A DNA stretch of 64,000 nt from Desmodus rotundus (Eukaryota; Chordata; Mammalia; Chiroptera; Phyllostomidae): positions 175,427,622 through 175,491,621 of the forward strand of contig NC_071388.1 in assembly GCF_022682495.2 (NCBI RefSeq). The letters are read 5' to 3'. Both the position numbers and the translations under genes were made by a program. Positions 35,966 through 48,254 of this stretch are shown here, one piece after another (within the stretch, counting starts at the first letter, position 1; each line of letters starts with the position of its first letter). A model generated the notes under the pieces. The model ran no database searches and had not been told where the DNA came from. It saw nothing but the letters and a program-made list of their open reading frames with translations.

Positions 35966-36384
35966 GTGCCTTAGTTGTGTTTTCTTTTCTTTTTAAAAAT
36001 ATTTTATTGATTATTCTATTACAGTTGTTCCAATTGTTCCCCTTTGTCGCCCTCTCCCTGGTACCACCATTCACCTCAAACCCCCTCCCTGCTTGGTTCA
36101 TGTCCATGGGTCATGCATATAAGTTCTTTGGATTCTCCATTTCCTATACTATTCTTAATCTTGCCCCTGTCTATTTTGTACCTAACAATTATTCTTCTTA
36201 ATTGCTGCACATTTTGCCCCATTCTACCCTTTCACCATCTCAGATGATAACCCCCAAAATGATCTCCATATCTATGATTCTGTTCCTGTTCTGGTTGTTT
36301 GCTTAGTTTGTTTTGTTAGATTCAGTTTTTGATAGTTATGAATTTGTCACCATTTTAATGTTCATAGTTTTGACCTTCTTTTTC

Positions 36385-37475
36385 TTAGATAAGTCCCTTT
36401 AACATTTCATGTAATAATGGCTTGGTGATGATGAACTCCTTTCATTTTACCTTGTCCAGGAAGCACTTTTCTGCTCTTCAATTCTAAATGATTTGCTGGA
36501 TAGAGCAATCTAGGTTGTAGGTTCTTGCTTTTCACTTTGAATATTGAATATCACTTTGAATATTTCTTGCCAGTCCCGTCCAGCCTGCAAAATTTCTTTT
36601 GAGAAATCAGCTGACAATCTAGTGGGAACTCCTTTGTAAGTAACTCTCTGCTTTCCCTTGCTGCTTTTAAGATTGTCTCTTTATCTTTAACCTTTGGCAT
36701 TTTAATTACAATATGTCTTGGTGTGTTCCTTTTTGGGTCCAACTTGTTTGAGACTCTCTGTGCTTCCTGGACTTGTATGTGTATTTCCTTTACCAAATTA
36801 AGGATGTGTTCTTTCATTATTTTTTCAAATAAATTTTCAATTTCTGGCTGTTCCTCTTCTCCTTCTGGGATCCCTATGATTCCGATGTTGGTATGTTTAG
36901 AGATGTCCCAGAGGCTCCTTATACTTTCCTTTTTTATTTTTTAATTCTTTTTCTTCTTCCTGTTTTGGTTTAATGCTTATTGCTTCTTTATGTTTCCAAA
37001 TTGTTTTTAATTAATTAATTAATTTATTATTATTTTTTAATTGTTGTTCAAATGCAGTTGTCTCCATTATCCCCCCTCACTCCACCCACCCCAGCCATCC
37101 CCACTCCCTACTCTCAATCCTACCCTCTTTGGCTTTGTCCCTGAGTCCTTTTTACATGTTCTTGAAATATCTCCTCACTTTTCCCCCATTATCCCCTCCC
37201 TGGCTGGTGTGACTCAGTGTGTTGAGTGCTGACCTTCAAACCACATTGTTGATTTGAATCCTGGGCTCATCCCTCTGCTGTTGGTTCCCTGTAGAATTTT
37301 CTTCATTTCATTTAGTGTAACCTTCATTTCTTCCTAGGTCTTTTTTATGTTGTTGCTGTATTCAGTGAGTTATTAGAACATCCTGATTACCAGTGTTTTG
37401 AACTCTGCATCTAATAGGTTGGCTATCTCCATTTCATTTGGGTTTTTTTTCTGGGGTTTTGTTCTATTCTTTCAT
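36385..37475 (-). pseudogene. HAL1 ORF1p remnant
   Basis: ORF1p is the L1-type RNA-binding chaperone (coiled coil, RRM, C-terminal domain). A surviving frame at 36551-36817 includes QEAQRVSNKLDPKRNTPRH and IKMPKVKDKETILKAAR, the end of the RRM and its linker. The C-terminal domain drifts out of frame near 36570. The predicted start (complement of cat at 37473-37475) is followed by an in-frame stop at codon 4, and the 37006-37240 insertion interrupts the coiled-coil part. Non-functional. Confidence 0.8.
37006..37240 (-). mobile_element. chimeric insertion: L1 3' tail plus inverted Ves 5' end
   Basis: TSD cca(a/c)attgtt at 36996-37005 and 37241-37250. Between them lie an antisense L1 3' tail (T/TTAA-rich end at 37006, body to ~37197, e.g. 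tcaaatgcagttgtctcc) and then the Ves 5' end in plus orientation (ccctggctggtgtgactcag, 37198-37240). Read in the L1 sense, the order is antisense Ves running out at its exact 5' end, then L1 tail. HAL1 ORF1 resumes directly (ttgatttgaatcctgg). Confidence 0.75.
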
Positions 37476-38329
37476 TTAGGCCATATTTCTTTGTCTCCTC
37501 AATTTGGCAGCCTCCCTGTGTTTATTTCTGTGTATTAAGTAGAGCTGCTTTGACTCCCTGTCTTAGTAGCATGGCCTACTGTAGGAAAGGAACCTGTGAA
37601 TTGTGTGTGTGAGGGGGAACCTTAAGTAATCACCAGAGCTCTGTGTAGGGGGAGGATTCAGAAAGGTGACAGTGCCTCTGCCTAGCTTCTAGAGGTTTGC
37701 CAGCACTCACCCTGTTTCCAGTCACTTCACTTCCTCCATGTATGCAACTCGTTTCCTTCCAGCTATTGCCCTAGTGCAGAATTCCAAAGGGGCTGGGCAT
37801 GAGTCTATTCTAAGTTAGTGCAGGCCCTTTATATGGAATCTCCTGAAAATCCAGTAGCTTCTTCCGCTGTCCCAATCCTCACTGTTTTTTTTTACAGCCA
37901 GAAGTTATGGGGATTTATCTTCCTGGTGGTGGAACTGTGGGCTTTGTATTCTGGTCTGGGCCTGGGTCGTTAGCTCTCAAGGTATCCCTCTTGATTTTTA
38001 TCCACCACACATGAATGTGGGACCACCCACTCTGCTGCCTGTCCCCACCATACCTTGTCTCCATGCCTCTCCACCCATCTCCATATCTCTGCCCCTCCTA
38101 CCCATCTGGATGAATGTGCTTCTTAGAATCCTTTGTTGTTGGGCTTCCATACAGCTTGATTTTCTGGCGGTTCTGGGTGTTATTTGTTTTGATGTCTAGT
38201 TATAATTCTCCCTGTGGTTGCACGAGGAGGTGATGCAGGTATACCTACACCTTCATCTTGACTGGATTCCACATTTGTTTTCTTTACATAGAAATAATTG
38301 GTTTTCAAGTTTTTGAGTCTGTAAAAATC

Positions 38330-38600
38330 CTCTTTTATTGTTTACCTTGCTAGATGAATGGTATGAAGACCAGCAGAGGTAAATCCAAAACCCAGGAAAT
38401 AATTCAAATTTCCATTAAAAGTTTAATGGGTTAAAAACATCTTTGGTGTTTTCTTACAATTATATACTACCTATCTGTGAAAATGACAGCTTGGATTTAT
38501 TTAGTCTTACTGGTTGAGCTCAGAAACATAATAGAAATGAAAATATTAAACCCCACATAGGAAATATACAGTATGCCTTCACTCATTCACTTAGGGCCAC
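38330..38600 (+). mobile_element. old L1M ORF2 end relic
   Basis: aacccaggaaataattcaaa, tttccattaaaagtttaatg, gaaatatacagtatgccttc follow the L1 order near the ORF2 stop. Strongly decayed. Confidence 0.45.
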
Positions 38601-39199
38601 CTGCATGGGTATGCTACCTGTGCAGATGTACAAGGCTTCACTCTTGGGTTAAGGCTCTGCTGTCGATATCTTAGAATTCTTAGTAAAATTTGAATAAGGA
38701 CATGTCATTTTCATTTTCACTGGGCCCTATAAATTATGTAGACTGCTCTAGTTGCACCTATATATTAAAGACAGGTATTACATAATTTAGGAAAACATTT
38801 GTATGTAAAAATTATGTGCTAAAAATGAAGTAATGATTAAATTATTAGAGTTACATAATGCATGTCTTCTTATATCTTATGATTATCAATGATTCAGGGT
38901 AGTGTTTATACCTATAGTGTTTTACAGGGACAGGAAAGCACACAATTAAGGAAGTACATGTATTGAGTTTTAACACTAGTTATAATATTCTATCTCTAGC
39001 TCAGTACAATGGCTTGATTTTTTGCTCTTATTGTCATTATAAAATGTATGATACATGTGCATATATACATACTTAAGCTGTGTTTCACAGAAAAGTCGAT
39101 AAAAGCTGAAAAAACTATAGACAACTAATAAATATAATTACATAAACAATAAAAAACAAGGAAAAATATGAAAGATAAATTGCAAAAATCATTGTAATA
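38601..39199. other. no assignable feature
   Basis: AT-rich, no gene recognised. Confidence 0.35.
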
Positions 39200-39800
39200 T
39201 ATAGGCAAAAAAGGAGTTTATTTATATTACTATATGAATAAATCATATAATATATAATAAAAGGCCTCCAAAATGAAGTAAAAAGACAGGATATAGGCAG
39301 ATCATTTTAAATAGAGACCTATAATTAGACAAAATACAGATATTCATCATCATGAACAATCGGTGATACAATTTTAAGTAAAATCCAATATTTTCCTATC
39401 TAATGAGAAATCTCATATTAAAAATGCTCCATATTTATAAAGCTGGGAAAGATGGACACTCATATAATGTTAGTGTAAATTAACACAACCTTTTTGAAGG
39501 CCAATATAGCAATAAGTGTCAAAACTCTCAAAATATGCTCCCCAGGCAATCATGTGTAGAAATATGTGTTTCAAAAATAATCATAGATATGCATACACAT
39601 TTTTAAATAAAACTTCTCATTTCTTTAAAATAATTAAAAAATGCATATAGCTTAATTGTTTCATAATAGGGTACAGGATAAATTAATTGATTATATATTA
39701 ATAAAATTTCATTATAGAAACAAAAGATAAATTGAGAATCAATACACAAAATTGGTAGGTGCTGATTTTTATTGAATGAAAGCTAGATAGAAATATTGTT
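39200..39800 (+). mobile_element. old L1M ORF2 3' region relic
   Basis: gctgggaaagatggacactc, gttagtgtaaattaacacaa, cctttttgaaggccaatata and a later 'ggtacaggataaattaattg' part match the L1M (ME/MC-like) ORF2 end. No frame. Confidence 0.5.
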
Positions 39801-42800
39801 AGGTTTTCAATGAATTTATGTAATTTTCAAATTTCAGCAGGTATTTTTCTTGAGAAAATGTGTATCATTCAAGGAATATATAATGTTGTGATCTTTCTGC
39901 CTTTTCCCCTGCAAGTCTTTATTTTCTGTGCTTAAAACAGCAAATATTTCAGAGAACTTTTCAGTGATTTTCATGTTTGCAGTTTTCTCATTTCATTATT
40001 TCTGAAAGCCCATGTACATTGAAAGTTTTTTTTCTTCTGACTTGTCAAATAAGACATCTTCGCTAGATTGTAAAGCACTAAGAAGTAAACATTCATAGTC
40101 CATCCATCCACATAATCCCCAAACACAAAGTCCAAATATGACAGAATACATAAAATCATTAGCTTACTTAATTATTACATCCTTTAAAATTAGTCTCTCT
40201 TCAAAATTATGTTTAATTGGACAACATCCTCTCTGGTGGGTGTCACTTTTAACCATGTGTGAAGAAAGAAAAAAATTATTCTGTAGTCGTCAGTTAGGGA
40301 GAAAAATAAACTTAGTACTGTTAAGCCAATACAAACATAATCCTGTGTTTTATCAAAAATTATGTAGGGAGTGAAGGATAATCGATTTGTAGAATCTAAA
40401 TATTTCTTAGTTGATGGCAATGTATTAAGAAGTTGTAGATTCCAGTTTTCTCTAGGAGCATAAACTTAAATCTGAATTCATATAACATTGTTTTAGTTGG
40501 TTTGCTTATTTATATTCTCTCTCTCTTTAAAGAAAGTGCTTGAGAATTTAAAATAAATAAAAAAGAAAAAAGAAGTTGTAGATTCAGAATTCGAAAGATC
40601 TGTTTAGGACACGTAGCATCTGGGAAACATTTTGGCTTCCATATAGCCCCCTTACCTTCCTATCTCTGTTCAATAGAATTAGGATTTGTGAAATCCTTCA
40701 TTACCATTCTAAGATCGAGAGGTAAGGAGGGAGGTAGCTAGGTAGATAGATATTGATATACATAATATTTCACTTGTCTATCTTATATATTGCATGTATG
40801 TATATGTAGCTTAAATCTCTTATTTAAAGGTACTTACCATACATTATAGCTTTTGTTGTTGTGTTGGTCCACGTTCATACCCTGGAACTTATTTCACTAC
40901 CACTATCTACCAGGGCATTTTTAAAAAAGAGCATATTTAAAACATTATTTTTTAACAACTGAAGTGGAGAAATTATTATAATAAATATTTGAATTGTACT
41001 GAGAGCTGTAAAGGTGTATACTAGTAATTTGTATATTCGTATTTTTGACATGTATGGAACTTTATTCTTAGAACTGAACATGCAGTTAGTTTTCCATGAG
41101 CCCCGTCCCAGGCGCCCTTCTCTGCAGAGTGCCAGTACTCAGAGATTGACATTTTATTAAGCAGTAATAGGTACAGCACCAGATTTCATTTTGCCTTAAT
41201 GAGTATACGGCCTTGAAATGAATTGAGAGTTTGACTTACACATAAAATTTGATCTCCTATTAATTGTCTTTTAGTCAGTGGAGTCTTGTTTGGGAAAAAA
41301 AGTGCCACCATTCAAAAGTAATCTATTCTCCTCCTTAATCTTCAAAGAGGTTAGTGCACCTGAAGCATTTTAGAATTCTGCAAATTTTCTTAGGCTGTCT
41401 TTGTTTGACTGACTTATTTTATTTGTCAGCTACCGTCAGCTGCTAAATACATCCCTTTTTGTTCTTAGAAAAAGAATTTTGAATTCTATCTGCATTTGGC
41501 AATGATAAACCGTGTTCAAGAACTGGGAGAAAGGTTTTAAAATTTAGGAAGTTAAAATATGGTAGTTAATGTGTATGTTCACTTTATATGACCGTTATCA
41601 TACACCTCTCAAAGTAGCCTTATTTCCTCTTTTATTTTAACAACCCTGCTGTCCCTGTCTCTGTGGGCCTAGGTATGAGAACACCTCTGCATTTAGTATC
41701 CTGAGTGAAGGCATTATTCTTGGTGGTTCTCCTACATCAACTTACACTTTTATAAATACTCTACTTATTAAACATTTCCTGAATTATCTTGAATGTGTCA
41801 TTTGTTTCCTATTTGGATTCTGTTTAATTCTAACAAATAATAAAACAAGTATCCAATAGGGCTGTATTTCTGTAGCTGACCTCTATGTGTTGCTCAGGAG
41901 AATCTGTTGAATTCACATCTTTTTCTCCACTCTTCAGGTTGGCTTTTTGACAGGTGAGATAAGTAGATGTGATGAAGTCTTGGCAGATATGTGGTATATC
42001 AACTCTTTAGTCTTGGTGACATGGCTCAGAAAAAGGCAGTGACATAAATAGTGTTTTGTCACTTTTCTGTCTTAATCAATATACACCTGCATCTTAGGTC
42101 AATAACCAATCACTTTATAGAAAAATGTTACATTATACTTCAGAATGCTTTTGGCAGATTTATTCAAAAACTCACGCATGTTTATGAAAACATCCAAGCT
42201 GTTGTTTTTTCTAGGTATTTTATGTCTGTTCAACTCTCCCGTTTTCCTATTATGTATATTTATATAAAACACTGATTTTACATACCATTTTACTTTGTCA
42301 AACAGATGTAATGTGTTTCCCATATTGACATTCTATCATGAAAGAAAACTTTGGTGAGTCAATGGGATGTTGGCTATGTAGACTTTTATAAATAGGGACA
42401 TAGACCGTGCTTCCTTAATCTAGCATGGCACTAAGCATCATTTCCATACACAAGAGCTGTCTGCCTTTATACATTTAAGGTAAATATGATGGGATAAGGG
42501 CTTTGTTTTTCACTATTAACTACACATCATATGAGAAATTCCCAATGTATCCATGGGAAATTTTTAAAAAGCATAATGAGGTCAAGTAGTTCAAAGAGGT
42601 ACTGCACGACGTATCCCAGACATCATAATAACAACAATGCACATTAAAAGCTCCGAGAAGTACTGTATTAAAGAAACCTGGACACTTATTTTAACTCAGA
42701 ATTATATTTTCTGTACAAATTAACATCTAAATTATTTTTCAAAGAACATATTTTATACAACGTTGGCTTACAATGGTTATAACGACAGTACTTGGCAAAT

Positions 42801-44639
42801 TTGTATAATCCCTTTTAAAATATTTTATTCATTTCTCTGAATGAAATTTCTTATTTCCTAAAAGGCAACAAGTTGATGATCTGTGTCTAATGTATTATCC
42901 CCAAAATATTTGAAAAATATCCAGAGAGGACAATAATTAAATTAGTCCCACTGCTAAACCTTCAATCAAGTGTTAACTTTTTTGACAATCAGGAAATACT
43001 GAAATAGGAGGTCTTGCTGTCTTTGTGACTCCAGGTAAACACCCTACTACAGTAACTGGGTGTTACTGTAGTAACTAGAGAAGAAGGTGTAGGGGAAGAG
43101 CAGCAGGGTATGGTAGAAGATTTGATATCAAATATTGTAAGATGACTCATCTCAGGCTCTCAGCCAGGAGTTTTCAAATTTCTACTCTATCCCCACTTGA
43201 GAAATGAGGCACATACAAATATAACTGTACTTCACTATGCAAATTATTCTCAGACAGAGGGCAGCATGTCCTATGCGTCTCTTAGAACATTCTTGGGTAT
43301 TGAGCTCAGAATGAGAAGTGAAGAATGTGTCTATTTTGAAAAAGTCACCTCAGTGTGATTCACTCAACTTTTCCTTGGGTGAATCCATGGCAACCACAAT
43401 GTTGACAGACAAGTTGCTATATAGCTGGAATGGAACTACAGTCATTAATTTAGTATTTTTGTGAAGGTTTTTTATTTTTTCTAAGTTAGCCGGGAGAGAG
43501 TCATATATTAGGGAGTGTTTATTCTCCTCATTATGTGCCTGTAACTGCTATTATCATTTGCATAAATTTGAAATCAAAACTATTTGTTTTCATAAAATTA
43601 TTAGGGAAGAATCTATATATAATTGGGAATATTATGTCATTAGGTTTTCTCTAATCCTCTTCCTCAATGAACAATGATGTGTTATTAGAATCTTTAGAAC
43701 AAAAAATTCCACTTCTCACAAACTGATCTGTATTGTGCTAAGCAGCTCCAAAATAATCTATTAAATATTTGAATTATAACATACATCTAGAAAATGATAC
43801 AACTAATAAGTGTAAGACTTGAATTTTTCACCAACTGAACACATGTGAGATCAGCCAACAAATCAGGTAGTAGACACATTCATCTCCCTAAACGTCTCCC
43901 TTAACTCCCCCTTCCAGCTACTATGAATAAATGGGTAGTCACTATGCTGACTTCTCACACCCTAGATTAATTTACTATTTTAAACTGTGTATAATTTTAC
44001 TAGTATCTGAATAGAATTAAGCTACTTTAATGTCCTGTTCTGTGAAGTATTGTTTCGTGGGTTTTGCCCTTATTTTATATTGAATGACTCTATATTTATG
44101 TTGCTGTGCAGGAGTGCTCTGTCTTTTGAACATGAATATGTATGTTGTACAACATAAATATGCAGACATTTAGAAAACAGTCATATAGAGATGAGTGTTT
44201 ATATGTGAATATAGTATGCCTATAATGCCTATACCTGCACACGCACACCATTCCATGGGCTGCCTTTTGATTTTTAATAATGGGCCTTGCTGATCATTTC
44301 TTAATTGCAATACAGCCCAATTTATTTTATGAGTTTTCTTTATGATAGCCACTGTTTTTCCCTGTCTAGGTAATTTTTTCCTAATCCACAGCAATGAAGA
44401 TGTTCTCTTCTAAAAGCTACACTGCTTTACATTTTATTTTTAAAGTTGTAATGCAACTCTAAAATTGACTTTTGTATATGATATGAGTTAGACTGAAGAC
44501 TTATTTTTTTTGTCTACATGTATCCAATTGACCAAGAAGTACTTATTAAAATGGCTACCTTTTCCTCGTCACCTACAGAGCCACGTTGTCACAGTAAGAT
44601 GGTCCACAAAAAGTATTGGTCTGTGTCTGGACTCTACAT
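39801..44639. other. repeat-poor stretch, no gene identified
   Basis: The longest section in which I recognise no interspersed repeat, especially 41080-44150. It contains a short inverted-repeat pair at 43039-43073 and unremarkable AT-rich sequence. No convincing exon: no long open frame with domain resemblance on either strand. It could be intronic or intergenic unique DNA, or hold old repeats I cannot see. Confidence 0.4.
43045..43073. repeat. 12-bp inverted repeat
   Basis: tactacagtaac (43045-43056), 5-nt loop, gttactgtagta (43062-43073). An alternative pairing of aacaccc (43039-43045 region) with gggtgtt overlaps it. Confidence 0.8.
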
Positions 44640-45195
44640 TGCCTCCTTGTTCTATTTTCGGTGTTGCACCAGTGCCATCTTCTTAATTTCTATAGATTCG
44701 TAGTGGGTCTCACCATCAATGCTGTTAAAGTTCAAGACTGACTTGATTCTTTGCATTTCTACATATATATATTTTAGAATCTGTCAACTTCCATAAAAAA
44801 TTTGAATATTAGAATTTCCTTCAATCTGTAATATAATTTTAGAATTAATATTTTTATATCATTTCTTATAACTATAAATATATTTCATTACATTTTTAAA
44901 ATTATAATTTAATTTTTCTTAACATTTTGTGTATCTCCATAGAACAGTGATATACTTTATTAGCTTATTTCTTGGCATTTGTTGTTTTTTCGATACTATA
45001 TAAAATGATATATTTTAACTTCAATCTCTACCTCATTATTACTGGTATACAGAAATAAAATGGATTTTTCATGATTTTTTTTATTAAATGACTTTGCTAA
45101 TATACTGACTAACTATAACAGGTTTATATAGATTATTCTTCACTCACAATGATGCCATGCATAAATGATGTTAATCCTGCCTTTAATATAACTTT
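44640..45195 (-). mobile_element. old L1 ORF2 fragment, antisense
   Basis: Antisense L1 ORF2 order: ctgtcaacttccat, gcttatttcttggcatttg, gtatacagaaataaaatgg. Heavily decayed. Confidence 0.4.
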
Positions 45196-45199
45196 TACT

Positions 45200-45590
45200 T
45201 CCTTTCATTTTATTATTTTTATTGAAATGTATCTGACATATAACACTATATAAGTTTCAGATGTACAAACATGTTACTGTCTTTTCAAATATTTTATTTA
45301 TTTATTTTTAGATAGAGGGGAAGGGAAGGAGAGAGAGAGGGAAACATCAATGTATGGTTGCCTTTCACGTTCCCCTCACTGGGGACCTGGGGTGCAACCC
45401 AGGCATGTGTCCTGACTGGGAATCCAACCAGCAACCCTTTGGTTCACAGGCCTGTGCTCAATCCACTGAGCTACACCAGCCAGGGCCAAACATGTTCATT
45501 TGATACTATTATATATTATAATATAATGAACATTGCAGTGCTAACTAGCACTGACATGATTCTTTTTTTTTTTTTTTTTTAGTGATTGGA
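45200..45590 (-). mobile_element. old L1 3'UTR, antisense, with nested Ves
   Basis: tttattgaaatgtatctgac, ataagtttcagatgtaca before the SINE and AT-rich sequence after it, followed by a run of 18 T at about 45564. It continues into the ORF2 remnant at 45590. Confidence 0.55.
45276..45486 (-). mobile_element. Ves SINE, antisense
   Basis: Antisense Ves: ttttatttatttatttttag, aggggaagggaaggagagag, the body, and 5' end ctacaccagccagggc. Perfect 10-bp TSD caaacatgtt at 45266-45275 and 45487-45496. Confidence 0.95.
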
Positions 45591-47280
45591 ATAATTCAGT
45601 TCTATTCCCTTAGCAAGTTTGAGTGCATATATTTCTTCAATATTCTATTTTTATTTATTTGGGGTATATACCGAGAAGATGAATCACTGGATCATATGGT
45701 AAGTCTGTTTTTCATTATTTGAAGAATTTCTATACAATTCTCCATTTACATTTCCACCAACTGTGTGTGATAGGCCAACCCCTTTTTTCCACATCCTCTG
45801 CAACACTTGTTATTCCTTCTCTTTTATAAATAGCAATTCTAACAGGTGTGAAGTGTTATCTCAGTGTGGTTTTAATTTGCAATTTCTTGTAATTAGTAAA
45901 GTAGAACATCTTTTTATGAGTCTGGTGGCCATCTGTGTGTCTTCTTTGGAAAAATATCTTCATATTCTCTGCCTATTTTTTTTTTGCTCTCTGTATTTAT
46001 TTTTTGATCATTAATAACAACATTTGTTGATGTTATTAATATTTTTTCAATTTTTAAATTATGTTATTGTTCTTTTCGAATGGGTTGTTTGTTTTCATGT
46101 TATTGAGTTGCATGAGTTTGTATGTATTTTGGGTATTAGAAGTTATCTAATACCCAAAATATATAAAAGTTGATATAAAATATACAAGAAGTTTGGATAC
46201 CTTCTTATTATATGTATGATTTGCAAATATTTTCTACCATTCAATGGATTTCCTTCTAATTTTATTGATGGTTTCTTTCATTGTGCTGCTTTGGAATTTG
46301 ATATAGTCTGATTTGTTAATGTACTGTTTTTGTTTTCCTTGCCTTCCAAGTCATAGCCAAAAAAAATCACTAAGATCAATGTCAAGGAGTTTATTGACTA
46401 TGTTTTTCTCTGAGATTTTATGGTTTCAGGTTTTACATTTCATGTCTGTAATCTGTTTTGAATTAATTTTTGTTTGTGGTGTAAATAGTGGTCTAGTTTC
46501 ATTCTTTTGCATATGGTTGTCAATTTTTTTCCCAGTACAGTTTCAAATATTGTAGGTTCTTGGCTATGTCGTCATAAATTAATTGTTTATATTTGTGTGG
46601 ATATTTTTTCGGGACTTTCTAATCTGTGCTATTGATTTCTGTCTGTTTTTATGCCAATGTCACACTGTTTTTTTCTTTTCTTTTTTTTATTGTTGACACT
46701 ATTGCAGATGTGCTGTTAATTTCTGTAGCTGTGTAGCATAATTTGGAATCAGGCAGCATGCTACCTACAGTTTGTTCATTTTTTCCTCAATATTGCTTTG
46801 TCTGCTTGGGGTCTTGTGGTTCCATACAAATTTTAAAATTACTTGTTTTAGTTTTGTAAAAATGCCATGGAAATTTTGATAAAGATTGCATTGAATCTGT
46901 GGATTGCTTTGGGTAATATGAAAAATTTAAAAATGTTAATTATTCTAAACCATTAGCATGAGATGTTTTTCCATTTATTTTTGTCTTTATTTTGTTTTCA
47001 ACACTGTCTTTTAGTTTTCAGTGCACAGGTCTTTTACTTCCTTGGTTAAATTTATTCCTTGGTATTTTGTACTTTTGATGAAATTGTAAATGGGATTGAC
47101 TCCTTAATTTCTCTTTCTGATAGTTTGTTATTCATGTGTATAAATGCCACAGTGTCCTGCATATACATTTGTATCCTGCACCTATGCTGATGTGTTTATT
47201 AGCCTAACAAATTTTTAGTGGAGTCTTTAGGTTGTTGTATGTTTAATATCATGTTATCTGCATATAGTGAAAGATATATT
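45590..47280 (-). mobile_element. old L1 ORF2, antisense
   Basis: Continuous antisense L1 ORF2 C-terminal half: ggatcatatggtaagtctg, catttccaccaactgtgtgt, gtgtgaagtgttatctcagt, gcaaatattttctaccattc, gaatcaggcagcatgctacc, gattgcattgaatctgtgga, attccttggtattttgtact. The ORF2 frame on the minus strand is broken. A fold-back hairpin sits at 46125-46161. Confidence 0.75.
46125..46161. repeat. perfect 16-bp inverted repeat (fold-back)
   Basis: tattttgggtattaga (46125-46140), loop agtta, tctaatacccaaaata (46146-46161). The right arm is extra relative to the expected L1 order. Confidence 0.9.
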
Positions 47281-47459
47281 CTTCTCACATATATTTCCAT
47301 AACATGTCTTGTTTCATTCAAATTATTTCTTAAACATCATCCCAACAGATGACTTTTATTTTGGTATGGCAGCATTTAGTCTAATGCAGTCTCATGTCTT
47401 AATTAGTTTACTTTAGAGTGCTCCTGACAATGGAATACTGATCTTTTTTACTTGTGTGT

Positions 47460-47612
47460 TCATTCGTTGTCTGTCTTCTACCACTAGAAATATATGCTCC
47501 ATGAGAACATAGACATTAATTTTTTTATTAACAGCTGCATAAACAATACATAGAAGACCATCTGACACATAGGTCTTCAATAAGTATGGGTTGAATTAGT
47601 AAACTATAGAAA
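47460..47612 (+). mobile_element. L2 3' end relic
   Basis: atgctccatgagaacataga, catctgacacataggtcttc, aataagtatgggttgaatta follow the L2 terminus ('gcctggcacatagtaggtgctcaataaatatttgttgaatga'). Confidence 0.55.
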
Positions 47613-47667
47613 TTTAATTGAACATAGCTTACATTAAAAAGGAATAACCCTTAATATCAAAGAGCTG

Positions 47668-47945
47668 GAAATGGTTGTCTGCCATGGCTTAGTTGGTTGG
47701 GGCATTTTCCCGCAACCGGAAGGGTATGGGTTGGATTCCCAGTCAGCACATACATAGGTTGCAGGTTTGGTCCCTGATCTGTGTGCTTATGATCCCCAGT
47801 CCAGGTGCATACAGAAGGCAACCAATCGATGGTTCTTTCTGACATTGATGATTCTCTCTCCCTTCCTCTCTCCAAAAACAATGAAAAACTGTCCTTCAGT
47901 GAGGATTAAAAATAAAAAAAGAAAGATAGACAAACAAATAATAAT
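47668..47945 (+). mobile_element. older Ves-family SINE variant
   Basis: tRNA-like head tgccatggcttagttggttg, ggttggattcccagtcagca, then a second part acataggttgcaggtttggt and aaggcaaccaatcgatggtt, then cagtgaggattaaaaataaa. This lacks the 'agtgggg/gtgagaggcaacc' body of the other copies and resembles an older Ves variant ending 'gggtgaggattaaaaa'. Confidence 0.75.
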
Positions 47946-48071
47946 GCACTGCCATATTGTACAATGTCTGAGAGGAAGCAAAAGAATATCCTTAAAAGGT
48001 TTTATCACTGAAGGACTGATGAACTCTTAAATGTTACAGGCATAGGCATTCAACTAAGATTTCTTACATGG

Positions 48072-48116
<45 letters not shown>

Positions 48117-48254
48117 TCCAATTAAGTAAGTAGGAGAGTGTTTTTTTTAATATCATTATAAAATATTGGTGTATATGCATGTGTATACATGTATATGTAT
48201 ACTTTTATCTGACTATGTCTGTCTCTTAATTAAAATATTATGAATATCACTTTT
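47946..48254. other. spacer with (TA)n microsatellite
   Basis: No gene. Contains about 19 TA units at 48076-48113. Confidence 0.6.
48076..48113. repeat. (TA)19 microsatellite
   Basis: Uninterrupted alternating T and A from 48076 to 48113. Confidence 0.95.

Larger units (their letters stand above)
35988..38275 (-). mobile_element. HAL1-type LINE (ORF1 only), full length, antisense
   Basis: On the minus strand: 5'UTR (~38275-37476), ORF1 (37475-36385), 3'UTR (36384-35988) ending with the complement of 'caattgtaatagaataatcaat' and poly(A). ORF1 passes directly into 3'UTR; there is no ORF2. TSD tgttttcttt at 35978-35987 and 38276-38285 brackets it. A separate 235-bp insertion with its own TSD lies in ORF1 (37006-37240). 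HAL1 elements are known mammalian LINEs that retain ORF1 and need L1 enzymes in trans. Confidence 0.85.
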
